Positions 43,002-53,551 are shown, counted from the stretch's first letter. The stretch: 64,000 nucleotides of DNA from Cyclobacterium qasimii M12-11B (GCF_000427295.1 NZ_ATNM01000065.1:29378-93377), one strand, 5' to 3'. Numbers and translations: made by a program. Notes: generated from the sequence alone by a model not told the origin.

Positions 43002-43559
43002 GTGAAAAACATTGCCATACTCGCTTCTGGAAGCGGATCAAATGCGGAGAAAATAATAAGCCATTTCCAAGGGTCTACAAAAGCCCGCATTGCATTAATT
43101 GCCTCAAACAAAAAAGGTGCATATGTACTTGAAAGAGCAAAAAAATTGAATGTGCCTAGCCATGTATTTTCCAAAGCGGAATTGGAAAGCGGGGAATTCA
43201 CTGAAGTGCTTCGAGACCAAAAAATTGATTTCGTTGTATTGGCCGGTTTTTTGCTTCAAATTCCAGGAAATCTAATCCAGGCTTTTCCAGACCTTATGGT
43301 CAATATTCATCCCGCGCTATTGCCAAATTATGGAGGGAAAGGAATGTATGGAGACAATGTGCATAGGGCAGTAAAAGCAGCTGGAGACACCGAAACCGGA
43401 ATCACCATTCACCTTGTCAATGAAAATTATGATGAGGGAAAAATCATCTTTCAAACTGCGGTAGCTGTAGGTGAAAATGACAGTCCTGAACAAATTGCAG
43501 AGAAAGTTCATGTCCTAGAACATAAATACTATCCAAAAATCATTGAAAGTCTGATTTAA
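43002..43559 (+). CDS. purN: Phosphoribosylglycinamide formyltransferase
   Basis: 185 aa from GTG 43002 (VKNIAILASGSGSNAEKII); an upstream in-frame GTG at 42945 would add 19 unlikely residues. The family signature is FVVLAGFLLQIPGNLI, then MVNIHPALLPNYGGKGMYG with the catalytic Asn/His and the formyl-folate loop, and DTETGITIHLVNENYDEG with the catalytic Asp. It transfers a formyl group from 10-formyl-THF to GAR in purine synthesis. purH follows in the same direction 133 bp downstream. Confidence 0.95.
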   Translation: MKNIAILASGSGSNAEKIISHFQGSTKARIALIASNKKGAYVLERAKKLNVPSHVFSKAELESGEFTEVLRDQKIDFVVLAGFLLQIPGNLIQAFPDLMVNIHPALLPNYGGKGMYGDNVHRAVKAAGDTETGITIHLVNENYDEGKIIFQTAVAVGENDSPEQIAEKVHVLEHKYYPKIIESLI

Positions 43560-43573
43560 TGCCTTGATTTTCC

Positions 43574-43581
43574 TAACTTTG
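43574..43581 (+). promoter_or_regulatory. -7 promoter box upstream of purH
   Basis: TAACTTTG matches TAnnTTTG, 111 bp upstream of the purH ATG. No purine riboswitch-like fold was recognised in the leader. Confidence 0.45.
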
Positions 43582-43692
43582 TCTCTTCGTAAAGTTATAT
43601 TAAAAAGTAAATACCAAATAATTTCCTTCTCTATCGGTTTAATTCCAATTAAAATTTTCCGATGGGTTTAAATGTGATAAATTACAACAGTA

Positions 43693-45218
43693 ATGGCTGA
43701 AAAAAAATACAATCTGCGCTTATCTCGGTATATTATAAAGACAACCTGGAACCCATCATTGAACTATTAAAAAACCAGGGAGTAACCATCTATTCTACGG
43801 GTGGAACACAGAAATTTATCGAAGAGCAAGGTGCTGATGTAATTCCGGTGGAGGAACTGACTGGCTATCCTTCAATTTTTGGAGGTAGGGTAAAAACCCT
43901 TCATCCAAAGGTATTTGGAGGTATTTTGTATAGAAGGGAAAATGAAGGCGATATCAAACAGGCAACTGAGTATGGTATTCCAGCCATCGATTTAGTAATC
44001 GTAGATCTTTATCCTTTTGAAGAGACCGTGGCATCTGGCGCTTCTGAAGCAGACATTATAGAAAAAATTGACATTGGAGGAATTGCATTAATCAGAGCAG
44101 CCGCGAAAAACTGCAAAGATGTAACCATCATTGCTTCAAAAGCACAATACGGGGAATTAGAGGAAAGACTAAAAGCACAAAACGGGGCTTTGACTACCGC
44201 TGACCGTAGGTATTTCGCAGCCCAGGCTTTTAAAGTATCCTCCAATTATGACACGCATATATTCAATTATTTTAATCAGGAAGAAAACATTCCTGCCTTA
44301 AAAATAAGTGAAGAAAATGCATCGGATTTAAGGTACGGAGAAAACCCACACCAGGAAGCACGTTTTTACGGAGACCTTAAGGCCTTGTTCGATCAGCTAA
44401 ACGGAAAAGAATTGTCTTACAACAATTTGGTCGATGTGGATGCTGCAGTGTCTTTAATTGCTGAGTTCACTGAAGAAACTGCTTTCGCTATTTTAAAACA
44501 TACCAATGCTTGTGGTGTTGCACTAGGAGCGACTGTTAAGGAAGCTTACGAGAAAGCATTTGCTGCAGATACGATCTCTGCTTTTGGCGGTGTTTTAATA
44601 ACCAATAAAAAAGTAGATTTGGCTGCGGCCGAAGCCATACATGGATTGTTTTTTGAAGTGCTTATAGCTCCAGATTTCGATCAAGATGCTATGGACTTGC
44701 TAAAAGGAAAGAAGAAAAGAATCCTTTTAAAGCAAAAAATGAATTTGACTGGTGCCAAGCAAGTCAAAACGCTTTTGAATGGATTTGTAGAACAGGACAA
44801 AGACTTAAAAACGGAAACCAAAGCGCAATTTGAGGTAGTGACTAAAGTGGCTCCAAGTGAAGCTGAAAAAGACGCCTTGGTATTTGCGTTAAAAATCTGT
44901 AAACACACTAAATCAAACACCATCATTCTCAGCAACCATGACCAACTCTTTTCAAGTGGTGTAGGACAAACCAGCAGAGTAGATGCGCTCCAACAAGCGA
45001 TAGAGAAAGCCAAAGCATTTGGCTTTGACCTCAAAGGTGCTGTTATGGCATCTGACGCATTTTTCCCATTCCCAGATTGTGTAGAAATCGCTGGAAAGGA
45101 AGGAATATCTGCAGTGGTACAACCAGGAGGCTCTATCAAAGACAAAGACAGCATCGCTTATTGTGATGCCAATGGCATGAGCATGGTGATGACGGGTATC
45201 AGACATTTCAAGCATTAA
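43693..45218 (+). CDS. purH: Bifunctional AICAR transformylase / IMP cyclohydrolase, frameshifted near start
   Basis: About 508 aa when repaired. The start is ATG 43693 (MAEKK). The A8 run at 43700-43707 is one base short: with nine A the frame continues IQSALISVYYKDNLEPIIEL and joins the long frame containing TGGTQKF, GGRVKTLHPKVFGGIL (cyclohydrolase domain) and DLRYGENPHQEARFYG, NLVDVDAA, KHTNACGVALG (transformylase domain). As sequenced, the first frame stops at 43772. purH is needed for de novo purine synthesis and the rest of the gene is undamaged, so a sequence error is the most likely cause. Followed by a strong hairpin. Confidence 0.93.
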
Positions 45219-45232
45219 TTGACAATGGCTTT

Positions 45233-45282
45233 GGTATTTTTTTCCAGATGAATATTTATATGATTCATCTGGAAAAAATACC
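45233..45282. terminator. Long stem-loop after purH
   Basis: Near-perfect 20-bp stem (GGTATTTTTTTCCAGATGAA with ATTCATCTGGAAAAAATACC; T7 against A6) and a short AT loop. It begins 15 bp after the purH stop. Works as a hairpin in either direction. Confidence 0.75.
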
Positions 45283-45431
45283 GATTTCCAATAATATTCC
45301 TTTTACATTGCTGACAAATTAGACGCAGATTATGTAATCGGTAATAGGATTCGTTTTAAGTGCTAAAGCTACCTAAATTAAGGCTATATTGAAGATGAGC
45401 GGTTGCAGCTGCTTGGGGACATGGATAAAAC

Positions 45432-45484
45432 CAGATTTACCAATTAATCATAAATCAACTGTTGATTAATCCCTGGTAAATCTG
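45432..45484. repeat. Nested inverted repeat upstream of mreB
   Basis: Outer 10-bp arms CAGATTTACC (45432-45441) and GGTAAATCTG (45475-45484) enclose a 7-bp stem TTAATCA/TGATTAA (45444-45450 with 45463-45469). It sits about 120 bp before mreB. Could be a leader hairpin or an extragenic repeat; the remainder of the 45.22-45.60 kb spacer shows no gene. Confidence 0.5.
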
Positions 45485-45604
45485 ATGAAATCACCTCTTC
45501 GGTACTACAGAAAGTTGGAATAATAGGCCAGACCTGTTTACTCCCACGGATTTAATTGTGTTAAATTTAAAGAAACAAGAATCATTTAATTAGAAAATAT
45601 TAAA

Positions 45605-46633
45605 ATGGGATTATTCGACTTTTTCTCAAGTGACATCGCCATTGACTTAGGTACAGCCAATACGCTAATTATACATAAAGAAAAAATAATTGTGGATGAA
45701 CCATCCATAATCGCTATAGATAAAACAACCAATAAAGTATTGGCTATTGGCCGTGAGGCCATGAACATGCACGAGAAAACGCATGAGAATATCAAGACGA
45801 TCCGCCCATTAAAAGACGGAGTAATTGCGGATTTTTATGCAGCCGAACAAATGATCAGAGGATTGATCAAAATGATCCCTGGACATAACAAAGGTATGTT
45901 TCCCCAATCTCATAGAATGGTGATTTGTATCCCTTCCGGCATTACTGAAGTGGAAAAGCGAGCTGTCAGAGATTCTGCAGAACATGCTGGTGGCAAAGAA
46001 GTTTACATGATATATGAACCCTTAGCAGCAGCTATCGGTATAGGTATAGACATAGAGAAACCAATGGGATCCATGATCGTGGATATCGGAGGTGGAACCA
46101 CTGAAATAGCACTTATAGCGCTTTCAGGAATAGTTGCAGACCAATCCATAAGGGTAGCTGGTGATACTTTCACCAAGGACATCCTGGATTATATGCGACG
46201 ACAACACAACCTGCTTATTGGAGAAAGATCTGCAGAAAAAGTTAAGATCGCCATCGGTTCAGCATTGACTGAGCTTGATGATCCACCGGAAGATTATGAA
46301 ATAAGAGGTAGAGATTTAATGACCGGTATTCCAAAGGTCATAAAAGTTTCTTATTCAGAAATCGCTTTTGCTTTGGACAAGTCTGTTTCTAAAATTGAAG
46401 AGGCTGTACTCAAGGCATTGGAGATTGCTCCTCCGGAACTTTCTGCTGATATTTATGACAATGGCATCCATCTAACAGGTGGTGGCGCATTGCTTAAAGG
46501 CTTGGACAGAAGGTTACACCAAAAGACCAAGTTGCCAATTCATATTGCAGAAGACCCACTTAGGGCAGTAGTAAGAGGCACTGGTAATGTCTTGAAAAAC
46601 ATCAAACAATTCAGAACTGTTCTCATGACCTAA
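45605..46633 (+). CDS. mreB: Rod-shape determining protein MreB
   Basis: 342 aa bacterial actin. Phosphate-1 motif AIDLGTANTLI, connect-1 and phosphate-2 MIVDIGGGTTEIALIALSGI, adenosine motif LTGGGALLKGLDRRL. The membrane-binding N-terminal segment MGLFDFFSSD is typical. MreB filaments guide lateral wall synthesis with MreC/D, RodA and PBP2, all encoded immediately downstream. First gene of the elongasome operon; mreC follows by 7 bp. Confidence 0.97.
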   Translation: MGLFDFFSSDIAIDLGTANTLIIHKEKIIVDEPSIIAIDKTTNKVLAIGREAMNMHEKTHENIKTIRPLKDGVIADFYAAEQMIRGLIKMIPGHNKGMFPQSHRMVICIPSGITEVEKRAVRDSAEHAGGKEVYMIYEPLAAAIGIGIDIEKPMGSMIVDIGGGTTEIALIALSGIVADQSIRVAGDTFTKDILDYMRRQHNLLIGERSAEKVKIAIGSALTELDDPPEDYEIRGRDLMTGIPKVIKVSYSEIAFALDKSVSKIEEAVLKALEIAPPELSADIYDNGIHLTGGGALLKGLDRRLHQKTKLPIHIAEDPLRAVVRGTGNVLKNIKQFRTVLMT

Positions 46634-46640
46634 AAAGAAG

Positions 46641-47474
46641 ATGCAGCAAATCTTTCTATTTTTATATAGACTAAGGGCATTTATTCTTTTTCTGATTCTG
46701 GAATTACTGGCATTGGGGATTATTTTCACGCATAATTCACCACAGGGGGCGGTCTATTTTAATAGTAGCAATAAGTTTACAGGGCGTTTATTGTCTTCAA
46801 AAAACAACTTTGTCTCTTATTTTACGCTCTATTCTACCAACAAAGCATTGGCTGAGAAGAATGCTTCCCTTCTCAACCGGCTGGATAGAATGACTCCCGT
46901 TGCCGATTCTGCCTATTTCGCTTTAGACAGTACCCTTAGTAATAATTACAACTTCTGGTCGGCCAGGGTAATCAATAATTCTATCAATCTGAGCCAAAAC
47001 TTCATCACGCTGGATAAGGGAAAAGTAGACGGCGTAGTAGAAGGAATGGGTGTATTCAATGAACAAGGTATTATTGGAAGAGTAAAAGGTACAAGCAACC
47101 ATTTCTCTTCGGTAATATCTTTATTACATACAGACCTTCTGATCTCCTCTAAGATAAAAGCAACAGAGGTTTTTGGCTCTATAAAATGGGATGGAATTAA
47201 CTCAAGTGAAGCCAAATTGCTCTATGTTCCACGGCATGTGATGGTGGAGCCCGGCCAGGAAATAGTTACCTCCGGATACAATGCCGTCTTCCCTGAAGGC
47301 ATTCCAGTAGGCAAGGTAAAAGAGGTTTCTTATGGAAATGAGACCAACTACCTTGACATAACAATCAGTTTGGGGGCTGATTTTAGTAAACTCAATTTCG
47401 TATATCTGGTAAAAAATGATCTACGAGAAGAAATGGACAGTTTGGAAATAGAAATGGTGAATCCCAATCAATGA
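46641..47474 (+). CDS. mreC: Rod-shape determining protein MreC
   Basis: 277 aa: one N-terminal membrane span (about 10-28), a coiled-coil stretch with LAEKNASLLNRLDRM, then the two beta-barrel MreC core with VINNSINLSQNFITLDKGKV, DGVVEGMGVFNEQGIIGRV and VTSGYNAVFPEGIPVGKV. It is a periplasmic scaffold that activates PBP2. Its stop overlaps the mreD start by 4 bp. Confidence 0.95.
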   Translation: MQQIFLFLYRLRAFILFLILELLALGIIFTHNSPQGAVYFNSSNKFTGRLLSSKNNFVSYFTLYSTNKALAEKNASLLNRLDRMTPVADSAYFALDSTLSNNYNFWSARVINNSINLSQNFITLDKGKVDGVVEGMGVFNEQGIIGRVKGTSNHFSSVISLLHTDLLISSKIKATEVFGSIKWDGINSSEAKLLYVPRHVMVEPGQEIVTSGYNAVFPEGIPVGKVKEVSYGNETNYLDITISLGADFSKLNFVYLVKNDLREEMDSLEIEMVNPNQ

Positions 47475-47992
47475 CAACAGTTAATTTACTCAAATATAGC
47501 TTTAGCTTTTGCCTTTACTTTCTAATTCAGGTTTTCATCCTGAAGGATTTGGTTTTGTTTGGCTACTCCTTTTGCTTTTTATATGTATTTTTTCTTTTGA
47601 GTCTTCCACATGAAGTACCTACCATTTCATTGTTATTAATTGGCTTTTTCTTAGGGCTATTCATAGATATGTTTTATGATAGTTTTGGGATTCATGCAGC
47701 CAGCACCGTGTTTCTTGCCTTTCTTCGGAATTCATGGATCAAGGCAATTATCCCCACTGGAGGCTATGATGACAATGTCCCCCCCACTTTATTGAACATG
47801 GGATTGGCCTGGTATATATTATACTGCCTACCGCTGATCCTTATTCATCATCTTATATTTTTTTATATTGATAGTTTAGGAACGGATTTGTACCTCCCGC
47901 TCGTTATTAGAGTATTCAGCAGTATGGCGTTCACATTTCTCTTGGGAGCAATCGTACAAGCAATATTTTACAAAAAAGAAAGGGTAGTATAA
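47471..47992 (+). CDS. mreD: Rod-shape determining protein MreD
   Basis: 173 aa, five to six membrane spans with few charged residues, typical of MreD; the segment LLIGFFLGLFIDMFYDSFGI carries the family's conserved acidic region. It lies between mreC (4-bp overlap) and mrdA (abutting). Inner-membrane part of the elongation complex. Weak primary conservation is normal; the call rests strongly on operon position. Confidence 0.92.
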   Translation: MTTVNLLKYSFSFCLYFLIQVFILKDLVLFGYSFCFLYVFFLLSLPHEVPTISLLLIGFFLGLFIDMFYDSFGIHAASTVFLAFLRNSWIKAIIPTGGYDDNVPPTLLNMGLAWYILYCLPLILIHHLIFFYIDSLGTDLYLPLVIRVFSSMAFTFLLGAIVQAIFYKKERVV

Positions 47993-49795
47993 ATGTACAC
48001 AGGAAGATCTTTAGTCGTTGCCATTACAATTGGGGTAATTGCTTTGATTTTATTGGGTAAATTATTTTTAATTCAGGTAACAGATGACAGTTACCTTAGG
48101 AAAGCAGAGCGCAATGCCATCCAACGGGTAGTAGACCATCCTTATCGAGGGCTTGTTTACGATAGAAATGGCGCTTTATTGGTCTTTAATGACCCTGTTT
48201 TTGACCTGATGGTAATCCCAAAAGACTTTAGTCTAAAAGATACAGCCAGGTTCTGCAACTTGTTTGATATTGAAAAAGATTACTTGATAGAGAATTTCAC
48301 GGCAGCAAAAAATTACTCTTGGGTAAAACCCTATCCCTTAATCAAGCAAATTTCCAAGGAAGACTTTGCCAAAGTGCAGGATTTTCTCATCGATTACAAA
48401 GGCCTCTTCGTGATGACCCGATCCGTAAGGTCTTACCCTAGATCTTCTGCTGCTAATATACTTGGATATATTGGAGAAATAAGTGGTTCTCAACTTTCCC
48501 GTGACAGCAGTCGGTATTATGTTCAGGGCGATTATGTTGGACATAGTGGTCTAGAGGCTTATTATGAACCTGAATTGCGCGGAAAGAAAGGCGTTAAATA
48601 CAAGCTCGTCAATGTCCGAGGCATTGAAAAAGGCGCTTTTAAAAATGGAGACCTGGACACCCTTTCTATGCCCGGGGAAAACCTGCAATCGACTATTGAT
48701 TTGAACTTACAGCTTTATGGAGAGCAACTAATGCAAGGCAAGCGGGGATCCATTGTGGCAATAGAACCCAAAACCGGAGAAATCCTTACCATTATTTCCG
48801 CACCTACTTATGACCCGAATGTTTTAACGGGTGCAAAATTTGGGCAAAATTATACCGTTTTAAACAATGACCCTGAAAAGCCACTGTTTAATAGACCCAT
48901 CATGGCAACCTATCCTCCCGGATCAATTTTTAAAATTGTCCAATCCTTAATCGGACTTCAGGAAGGAATCCTGACACCAAATTCTACTTTCCCTTGTAAT
49001 AAATCCTTGGTTAATTGCCATAACCACCCTACACCAGTAAATCTATTTGGTGCCATAAGAAATTCTTGTAACCCTTATTATCACCAGGCCTTTAGGCAGG
49101 TAATCAACCAGGAAGTTTCTACCAACACCTATACGGATACCCAAATTGGACTTGACAAATGGCAAAAAGCAGTTGTTAAATTTGGTTTAAACAACCGATT
49201 GGGAGTAGACATAAATGGAGAAAAAGGTGGCTCTATTCCTTCAAGTAGCCTATATGACAAAATCTACGGCAAAGGAAGGTGGAAATACTCTACCATTTAC
49301 TCCCTATCAATTGGACAGGGTGAGATGTTGGTTACCCCGTTACAAATGGCAAATCTTGCAGTCATTTTTGCGAACAAAGGGTACTTTTATACTCCCCATT
49401 TGATCAAATCGATCAATGATGATCCGTCCAGAATTCCAGCAAGATTTAAAGAAAAAAGGGATTCAGGTGTTGAAGCAAAACATTTTGATTTGATACAGGA
49501 TGCAATGGTTCAAGCCTTGTCTGGTACTGCCACAAGAGCTATAATGAAAGACATCGAAATAGCAGGTAAAACTGGTACGGCGCAAAATCCTGCTGGTGAA
49601 GATCATTCTGTCTTCATTGCTTTTGCCCCAAAAGATGATCCAAAAATAGCCATTGCAGTCTATGTGGAAAATGCGGGATGGGGAGGAAGAGCTGCTGCAA
49701 GTACAGCGAGTCTTTTGATTGAAAAGTACCTTACCGGAGAAGTTAAAAGACCGGAATTGGAGGAATATGTGCTAAAAGGAGATTTTATTTATTAA
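47993..49795 (+). CDS. mrdA: Penicillin-binding protein 2 (transpeptidase)
   Basis: 600 aa class B PBP. One N-terminal span, a pedestal/dimerisation domain with RNAIQRVVDHPYRGLVYDRN, then the transpeptidase domain: Ser311-x-x-Lys314 (PPGSIFKI), Ser358-x-Asn360 (RNSCNPYY) and Lys526-Thr-Gly (AGKTGTAQNP). Cross-links peptidoglycan in the periplasm with its partner RodA, encoded directly after it. Confidence 0.96.
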   Translation: MYTGRSLVVAITIGVIALILLGKLFLIQVTDDSYLRKAERNAIQRVVDHPYRGLVYDRNGALLVFNDPVFDLMVIPKDFSLKDTARFCNLFDIEKDYLIENFTAAKNYSWVKPYPLIKQISKEDFAKVQDFLIDYKGLFVMTRSVRSYPRSSAANILGYIGEISGSQLSRDSSRYYVQGDYVGHSGLEAYYEPELRGKKGVKYKLVNVRGIEKGAFKNGDLDTLSMPGENLQSTIDLNLQLYGEQLMQGKRGSIVAIEPKTGEILTIISAPTYDPNVLTGAKFGQNYTVLNNDPEKPLFNRPIMATYPPGSIFKIVQSLIGLQEGILTPNSTFPCNKSLVNCHNHPTPVNLFGAIRNSCNPYYHQAFRQVINQEVSTNTYTDTQIGLDKWQKAVVKFGLNNRLGVDINGEKGGSIPSSSLYDKIYGKGRWKYSTIYSLSIGQGEMLVTPLQMANLAVIFANKGYFYTPHLIKSINDDPSRIPARFKEKRDSGVEAKHFDLIQDAMVQALSGTATRAIMKDIEIAGKTGTAQNPAGEDHSVFIAFAPKDDPKIAIAVYVENAGWGGRAAASTASLLIEKYLTGEVKRPELEEYVLKGDFIY

Positions 49796-51070
49796 GTGAG
49801 ACAAAAAGACACCAATTTACATAAAATAGACTGGGTAACTGTAGGGTTATATTTCGCGTTGGTTTTTATAGGCTGGCTGAATATCTATGCAGCAGTATAC
49901 GATGAACAAAATGCTACCTCCATTTTCGATTTTTCCATCAACTCAGGGAAACAGTTGGTATGGATAGGTACAGCCATTCTGCTTATCATAATCATCATGG
50001 TAGCAGATTACCGCCTTTTTCATAACCTTAGTCTCGTACTATATGCAATATTTGTCCTCATCCTTTTTTTAACCCCTTTTATAGGCAAAGAAATCAACGG
50101 ACAAAGGGCTTGGTTTGAGATAGGTGCTTTTAGATTGCAACCCGCAGAATTCACCAAGTTTGCCACTGCACTGGCATTGGCAAAGGTTATGGAAGGCCCA
50201 AGCTTTGATCTAAGCAAGCTTAAAGACCAAATGAAGGCCTTAGGAGTTATCTTCTTACCAATTGTCCTTATATTATTACAGCCGGATACAGGTACTGCAA
50301 TGGTTTACAGTGCGTTTTTCATCATGCTTTATAGAGAAGGCATGCCACAAAGGTACTATGTCATCGGACTGTCACTAGTGGGTCTTACCATCCTTACCCT
50401 GGCCATCGAAAACAACCTCTATTTATTTGGGAGCATCGGTGTCGTCATCCTTATTTTGGTAGCGATGAGTAAAAAATCCTGGCAGAACGCAATAAGCTTT
50501 GTTTTTCTGGGATGTATCATGGCGGTGTATGCCTTAAGTCTGGACTATGTGGTAGAAAAACTTCCTGAACACCAGCAAAATCGAATCATGGTTTTGTTCG
50601 ACCCAGATGTTGATCCTCTCGGTGTAGGCTGGAATGTTACCCAATCAAAAATAGCCATCGGTTCAGGTGGTTTATTGGGAAAAGGCTATCTGGAAGGCAC
50701 CCAAACAAAGTTTGACTTTGTACCTGAACAACATACCGATTTCATTTTTTGTACCCTAGGTGAAGAATTTGGATGGGTCGGAAGTTTTGTAATGATTGCC
50801 TTGTTTGTCACCATGCTACTAAGGCTCGTTTTTTTAGCGGAAAGACAAAAAACACGGTTTTCAAGAATTTATGGTTATTGCGTGGTTAGCTTGTTATTGT
50901 TCCACTTTACCATAAACATTGCCATGACCATTGGGCTATTTCCAGTGGTGGGGATTCCTTTGCCTTTCTTCAGCTATGGAGGTTCTTCACTTTGGTCGTT
51001 TACGATCCTGCTATTTATCTTTATAAAATTAGATTCAAACAGAATTCAGATACTGGGAAGGAGTTACTAG
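49796..51070 (+). CDS. rodA: Rod-shape determining protein RodA (SEDS glycosyltransferase)
   Basis: 424 aa SEDS protein, ten membrane spans, starting at GTG directly after the mrdA stop. Conserved segments: GAFRLQPAEFTKFATALALA, LLQPDTGTAMVY (with the catalytic-site Asp), GVGWNVTQSKIAIGSGGLLG and FVPEQHTDFIFCTLGEEFGW, ending GIPLPFFSYGGSSLW. Polymerises lipid II into glycan strands with PBP2. Last gene of the operon, followed by a terminator. Confidence 0.96.
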   Translation: MRQKDTNLHKIDWVTVGLYFALVFIGWLNIYAAVYDEQNATSIFDFSINSGKQLVWIGTAILLIIIIMVADYRLFHNLSLVLYAIFVLILFLTPFIGKEINGQRAWFEIGAFRLQPAEFTKFATALALAKVMEGPSFDLSKLKDQMKALGVIFLPIVLILLQPDTGTAMVYSAFFIMLYREGMPQRYYVIGLSLVGLTILTLAIENNLYLFGSIGVVILILVAMSKKSWQNAISFVFLGCIMAVYALSLDYVVEKLPEHQQNRIMVLFDPDVDPLGVGWNVTQSKIAIGSGGLLGKGYLEGTQTKFDFVPEQHTDFIFCTLGEEFGWVGSFVMIALFVTMLLRLVFLAERQKTRFSRIYGYCVVSLLLFHFTINIAMTIGLFPVVGIPLPFFSYGGSSLWSFTILLFIFIKLDSNRIQILGRSY

Positions 51071-51132
51071 ATTTATCGCTTTCCCCTATTTCTACTTAAG
51101 TTGAACCTGGATAGAATTTTTACCTGAAACAA

Positions 51133-51163
51133 AAAAATCCGAGAAGTTAACTCTCGGATTTTT
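51133..51163. terminator. Rho-independent terminator after rodA
   Basis: 12-bp perfect stem (AAAAATCCGAGA / TCTCGGATTTTT) with loop AGTTAAC and T-rich tail, 63 bp after the rodA stop. A weaker CCCAC..GTGGG hairpin at 51260-51276 lies after glpF on the other strand. Confidence 0.88.
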
Positions 51164-51299
51164 CTTTGTTTAAAAACGCACCTAAACAAATCACTATTTA
51201 GTGATTTACCTACGTTAAAACGTTAAATACTAGTCTCTTTAATATTTCTACCTCACACACCCACTTAAACGGTGGGCTTAGATTCCATTTGAAATAGAT

Positions 51300-52046
51300 T
51301 TACAACACTCCTCCAGTCCCAAGAAGCAAAAAAAGCGATGCCGCCAAGGCAGCTCCTACTACAGGACCAACGATTGGCACCCAACTGTAACTCCAGTCGG
51401 AGGTTCCTTTTCCTTTTATTGGAAGCAGTTGATGCATAATCCTGGGCCCAAGGTCTCTTGCAGGATTTATAGCATACCCTGTAGTGCCACCCAAAGAAAG
51501 GCCTATTACCCAAACTAAAAAGGCTACAGGCAGTGCACCGATAGATCCCAATCCTATTGGGGTCCCCTGACCATCATCTATGACAGGACCGGTAGAGTAT
51601 AAAATAACAATGATCAAAACAAAGGTACCGATCACTTCCGATGTGAAATTGGAAGACAATTTTCTTATCGCAGGGGCAGTCCCGAATGGGGCAAATTTAA
51701 GCGCCGGATCATCCGTAACGTCAAAGTGATCCTTGTAGACCAAATAGGAAATACCTGCTCCAAACATAGCGCCTAATACTTGAGCCAAGATATAACCTGG
51801 CACCATTTCCCAACCAAATTCACCCACAATAGCCAATCCAATGCTTACTGCTGGATTTAGATGGGCACCGCTGTGGGGTCCTGCAACCACCACTCCGATA
51901 AAAACACCCAAAGCCCAGGCAGTAGTGATGACCATCCAACCTGAATTTTGTCCTTTGGTTTTATTCAATACTACATTCGCTACTACTCCTGAGCCCATGG
52001 CCAAAAGCAAAGCGGTTCCGATAAATTCAGCTATATAAACGTTCAT
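51300..52046 (-). CDS. glpF: Glycerol facilitator (MIP/aquaporin family)
   Basis: 248 aa, six spans plus two half-helices bearing the NPA boxes at 64-66 (AHLNPAVSIG) and 194-196 (AINPARDLGPR). The Asp after the second box (NPARD) marks glyceroporins rather than water channels. It passively conducts glycerol across the inner membrane. Last gene of the glpD-glpK-glpF operon, 2 bp after glpK. Confidence 0.95.
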   Translation of the reverse strand: MNVYIAEFIGTALLLAMGSGVVANVVLNKTKGQNSGWMVITTAWALGVFIGVVVAGPHSGAHLNPAVSIGLAIVGEFGWEMVPGYILAQVLGAMFGAGISYLVYKDHFDVTDDPALKFAPFGTAPAIRKLSSNFTSEVIGTFVLIIVILYSTGPVIDDGQGTPIGLGSIGALPVAFLVWVIGLSLGGTTGYAINPARDLGPRIMHQLLPIKGKGTSDWSYSWVPIVGPVVGAALAASLFLLLGTGGVL

Positions 52047-52048
52047 AT

Positions 52049-53551
52049 TTAACCGTTTATCCAGTTTAATGATCTCTCAACTGCTTTGTGCCAATAGGCT
52101 AAAGTTGATCGCATCATTTCTGTATCCTGTTTGGGTTCAAAGGTTTCATCTGCTTTCCATAAGCTTCTAATTTCATCCATGTCTTTCCAGTATCCTATTG
52201 CTAGTCCTGCGAGGTATGCTGCGCCCAAGGCAGTGGTTTCAATAATTTCAGGTCGTTTTATCGAGCACTGGTTCAAATCAGCTTGAAATTGCATTAAGAA
52301 ATTATTGGCAGTAGCTCCACCATCCACACGCAGTTCAACAGTTTCTTCTCCAGCATCTTTCTCCATCGCTTTCAATACATCATGCACCTGAAAAGCGATG
52401 GCTTCCAATCCTGCCCTGGCCATATGGGCTTTTGTAGTTCCCCTGGTGATCCCAAAAAAAGCACCTCTGGCTTCCTGGTCCCAATAGGGGGCTCCCAATC
52501 CCGTGAGAGCAGGTACAAAATAAACGCCATCATTGTGATCCAGACTTGAAGCCATGGCCTCACTGTCTTTTGCGTCATTAAATATTCCTAAACCGTCTCT
52601 TAGCCATTGGATGCCTGCTCCACCTATAAACACACTTCCTTCCAAGGCGTAATTGACCTTATCCCCTATTTGCCAAGCGATAGTGGTCAATAGTTTATTG
52701 TTAGATTTAACGGGCTTATCTCCGGTATTCATTACTAGAAAACAACCTGTACCATAAGTAGTTTTTGCCATTCCAGGTTCTGTACACAATTGACCGAATA
52801 AGGCCGCTTGCTGATCACCAGCAATTCCAGCAATTGGAATTTTTGCTGAAAGCAAATTGCCTGAAGTTTTGCCATAAACTTCGCTACTTGACTTTACTTC
52901 GGGTAAAATGGCCGCAGGAATATCCAAAAGCTCAAGCAATTCTTTGTCCCATTTCCTTTCGTGAATATTGAAAATCATCGTCCGGCTGGCATTTGTAATA
53001 TCGGTAACATGCGTTTTGCCAGCTGTCATTTTCCATACTAGCCAACTGTCCACGGTGCCAAAACACAATTCTCCCTTTTCCGCCCTTTCTCTGGCTCCTT
53101 CTACATTATCAAGTATCCATTTGATCTTGGTTCCAGAAAAATAGGCATCTATGATCAAACCGGTTTTATCCTGAACCATTTCTGAATGGCCGGCTTCCTT
53201 AAGGGAATTACAGTAAGCGGCCGTACGTCGATCCTGCCATACAATGGCATTAAAAACTGGTTCGCCGGTTTTTCTATCCCATAGTATGGTAGTCTCCCTT
53301 TGATTGGTAATCCCTATGGCAGCCACCTGACTGGCAGTGATATTGGCTTTGGTAAGGGCTTCAGTTGCCACAGAGGCTTGTGAAGACCATATTTCGTTGG
53401 GATCATGTTCCACCCAACCAGATTTTGGAAAGAATTGCTCAAAATCCTTTTGGGCTGTGGCTACAATTTGCCCTTGTTTATTAAAGATTATGGCGCGCGA
53501 ACTGGTCGTCCCCTGGTCCATGGCCATTATATATTGATTGTTTGGGTTCAT
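52049..53551 (-). CDS. glpK: Glycerol kinase
   Basis: 500 aa FGGY-family kinase. ATP-binding start [15 protein letters not shown], substrate-site [19 protein letters not shown], and later [26 protein letters not shown] and [16 protein letters not shown]. Full family length (about 500). It phosphorylates glycerol to sn-glycerol-3-phosphate, trapping what GlpF brings in. It lies 6 bp after glpD. Confidence 0.97.
   Translation of the reverse strand: MNPNNQYIMAMDQGTTSSRAIIFNKQGQIVATAQKDFEQFFPKSGWVEHDPNEIWSSQASVATEALTKANITASQVAAIGITNQRETTILWDRKTGEPVFNAIVWQDRRTAAYCNSLKEAGHSEMVQDKTGLIIDAYFSGTKIKWILDNVEGARERAEKGELCFGTVDSWLVWKMTAGKTHVTDITNASRTMIFNIHERKWDKELLELLDIPAAILPEVKSSSEVYGKTSGNLLSAKIPIAGIAGDQQAALFGQLCTEPGMAKTTYGTGCFLVMNTGDKPVKSNNKLLTTIAWQIGDKVNYALEGSVFIGGAGIQWLRDGLGIFNDAKDSEAMASSLDHNDGVYFVPALTGLGAPYWDQEARGAFFGITRGTTKAHMARAGLEAIAFQVHDVLKAMEKDAGEETVELRVDGGATANNFLMQFQADLNQCSIKRPEIIETTALGAAYLAGLAIGYWKDMDEIRSLWKADETFEPKQDTEMMRSTLAYWHKAVERSLNWING

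Noticed and set aside
43700..43707. Programmed frameshifting or transcriptional slippage at the purH A-run
   Set aside because: A8 could slip, but purH is not known to use this and five other unrelated genes have the same kind of defect; sequence error is simpler.
44681..45154. 157-codon frame on the minus strand inside purH
   Set aside because: Antisense shadow of a conserved purine gene; composition (Ser/Cys-rich) is typical of a reverse-frame artefact.
45394..45468. Small open frame with two cysteines upstream of mreB
   Set aside because: Only 24 codons, overlaps the nested inverted repeat, no ribosome-binding or conservation evidence.
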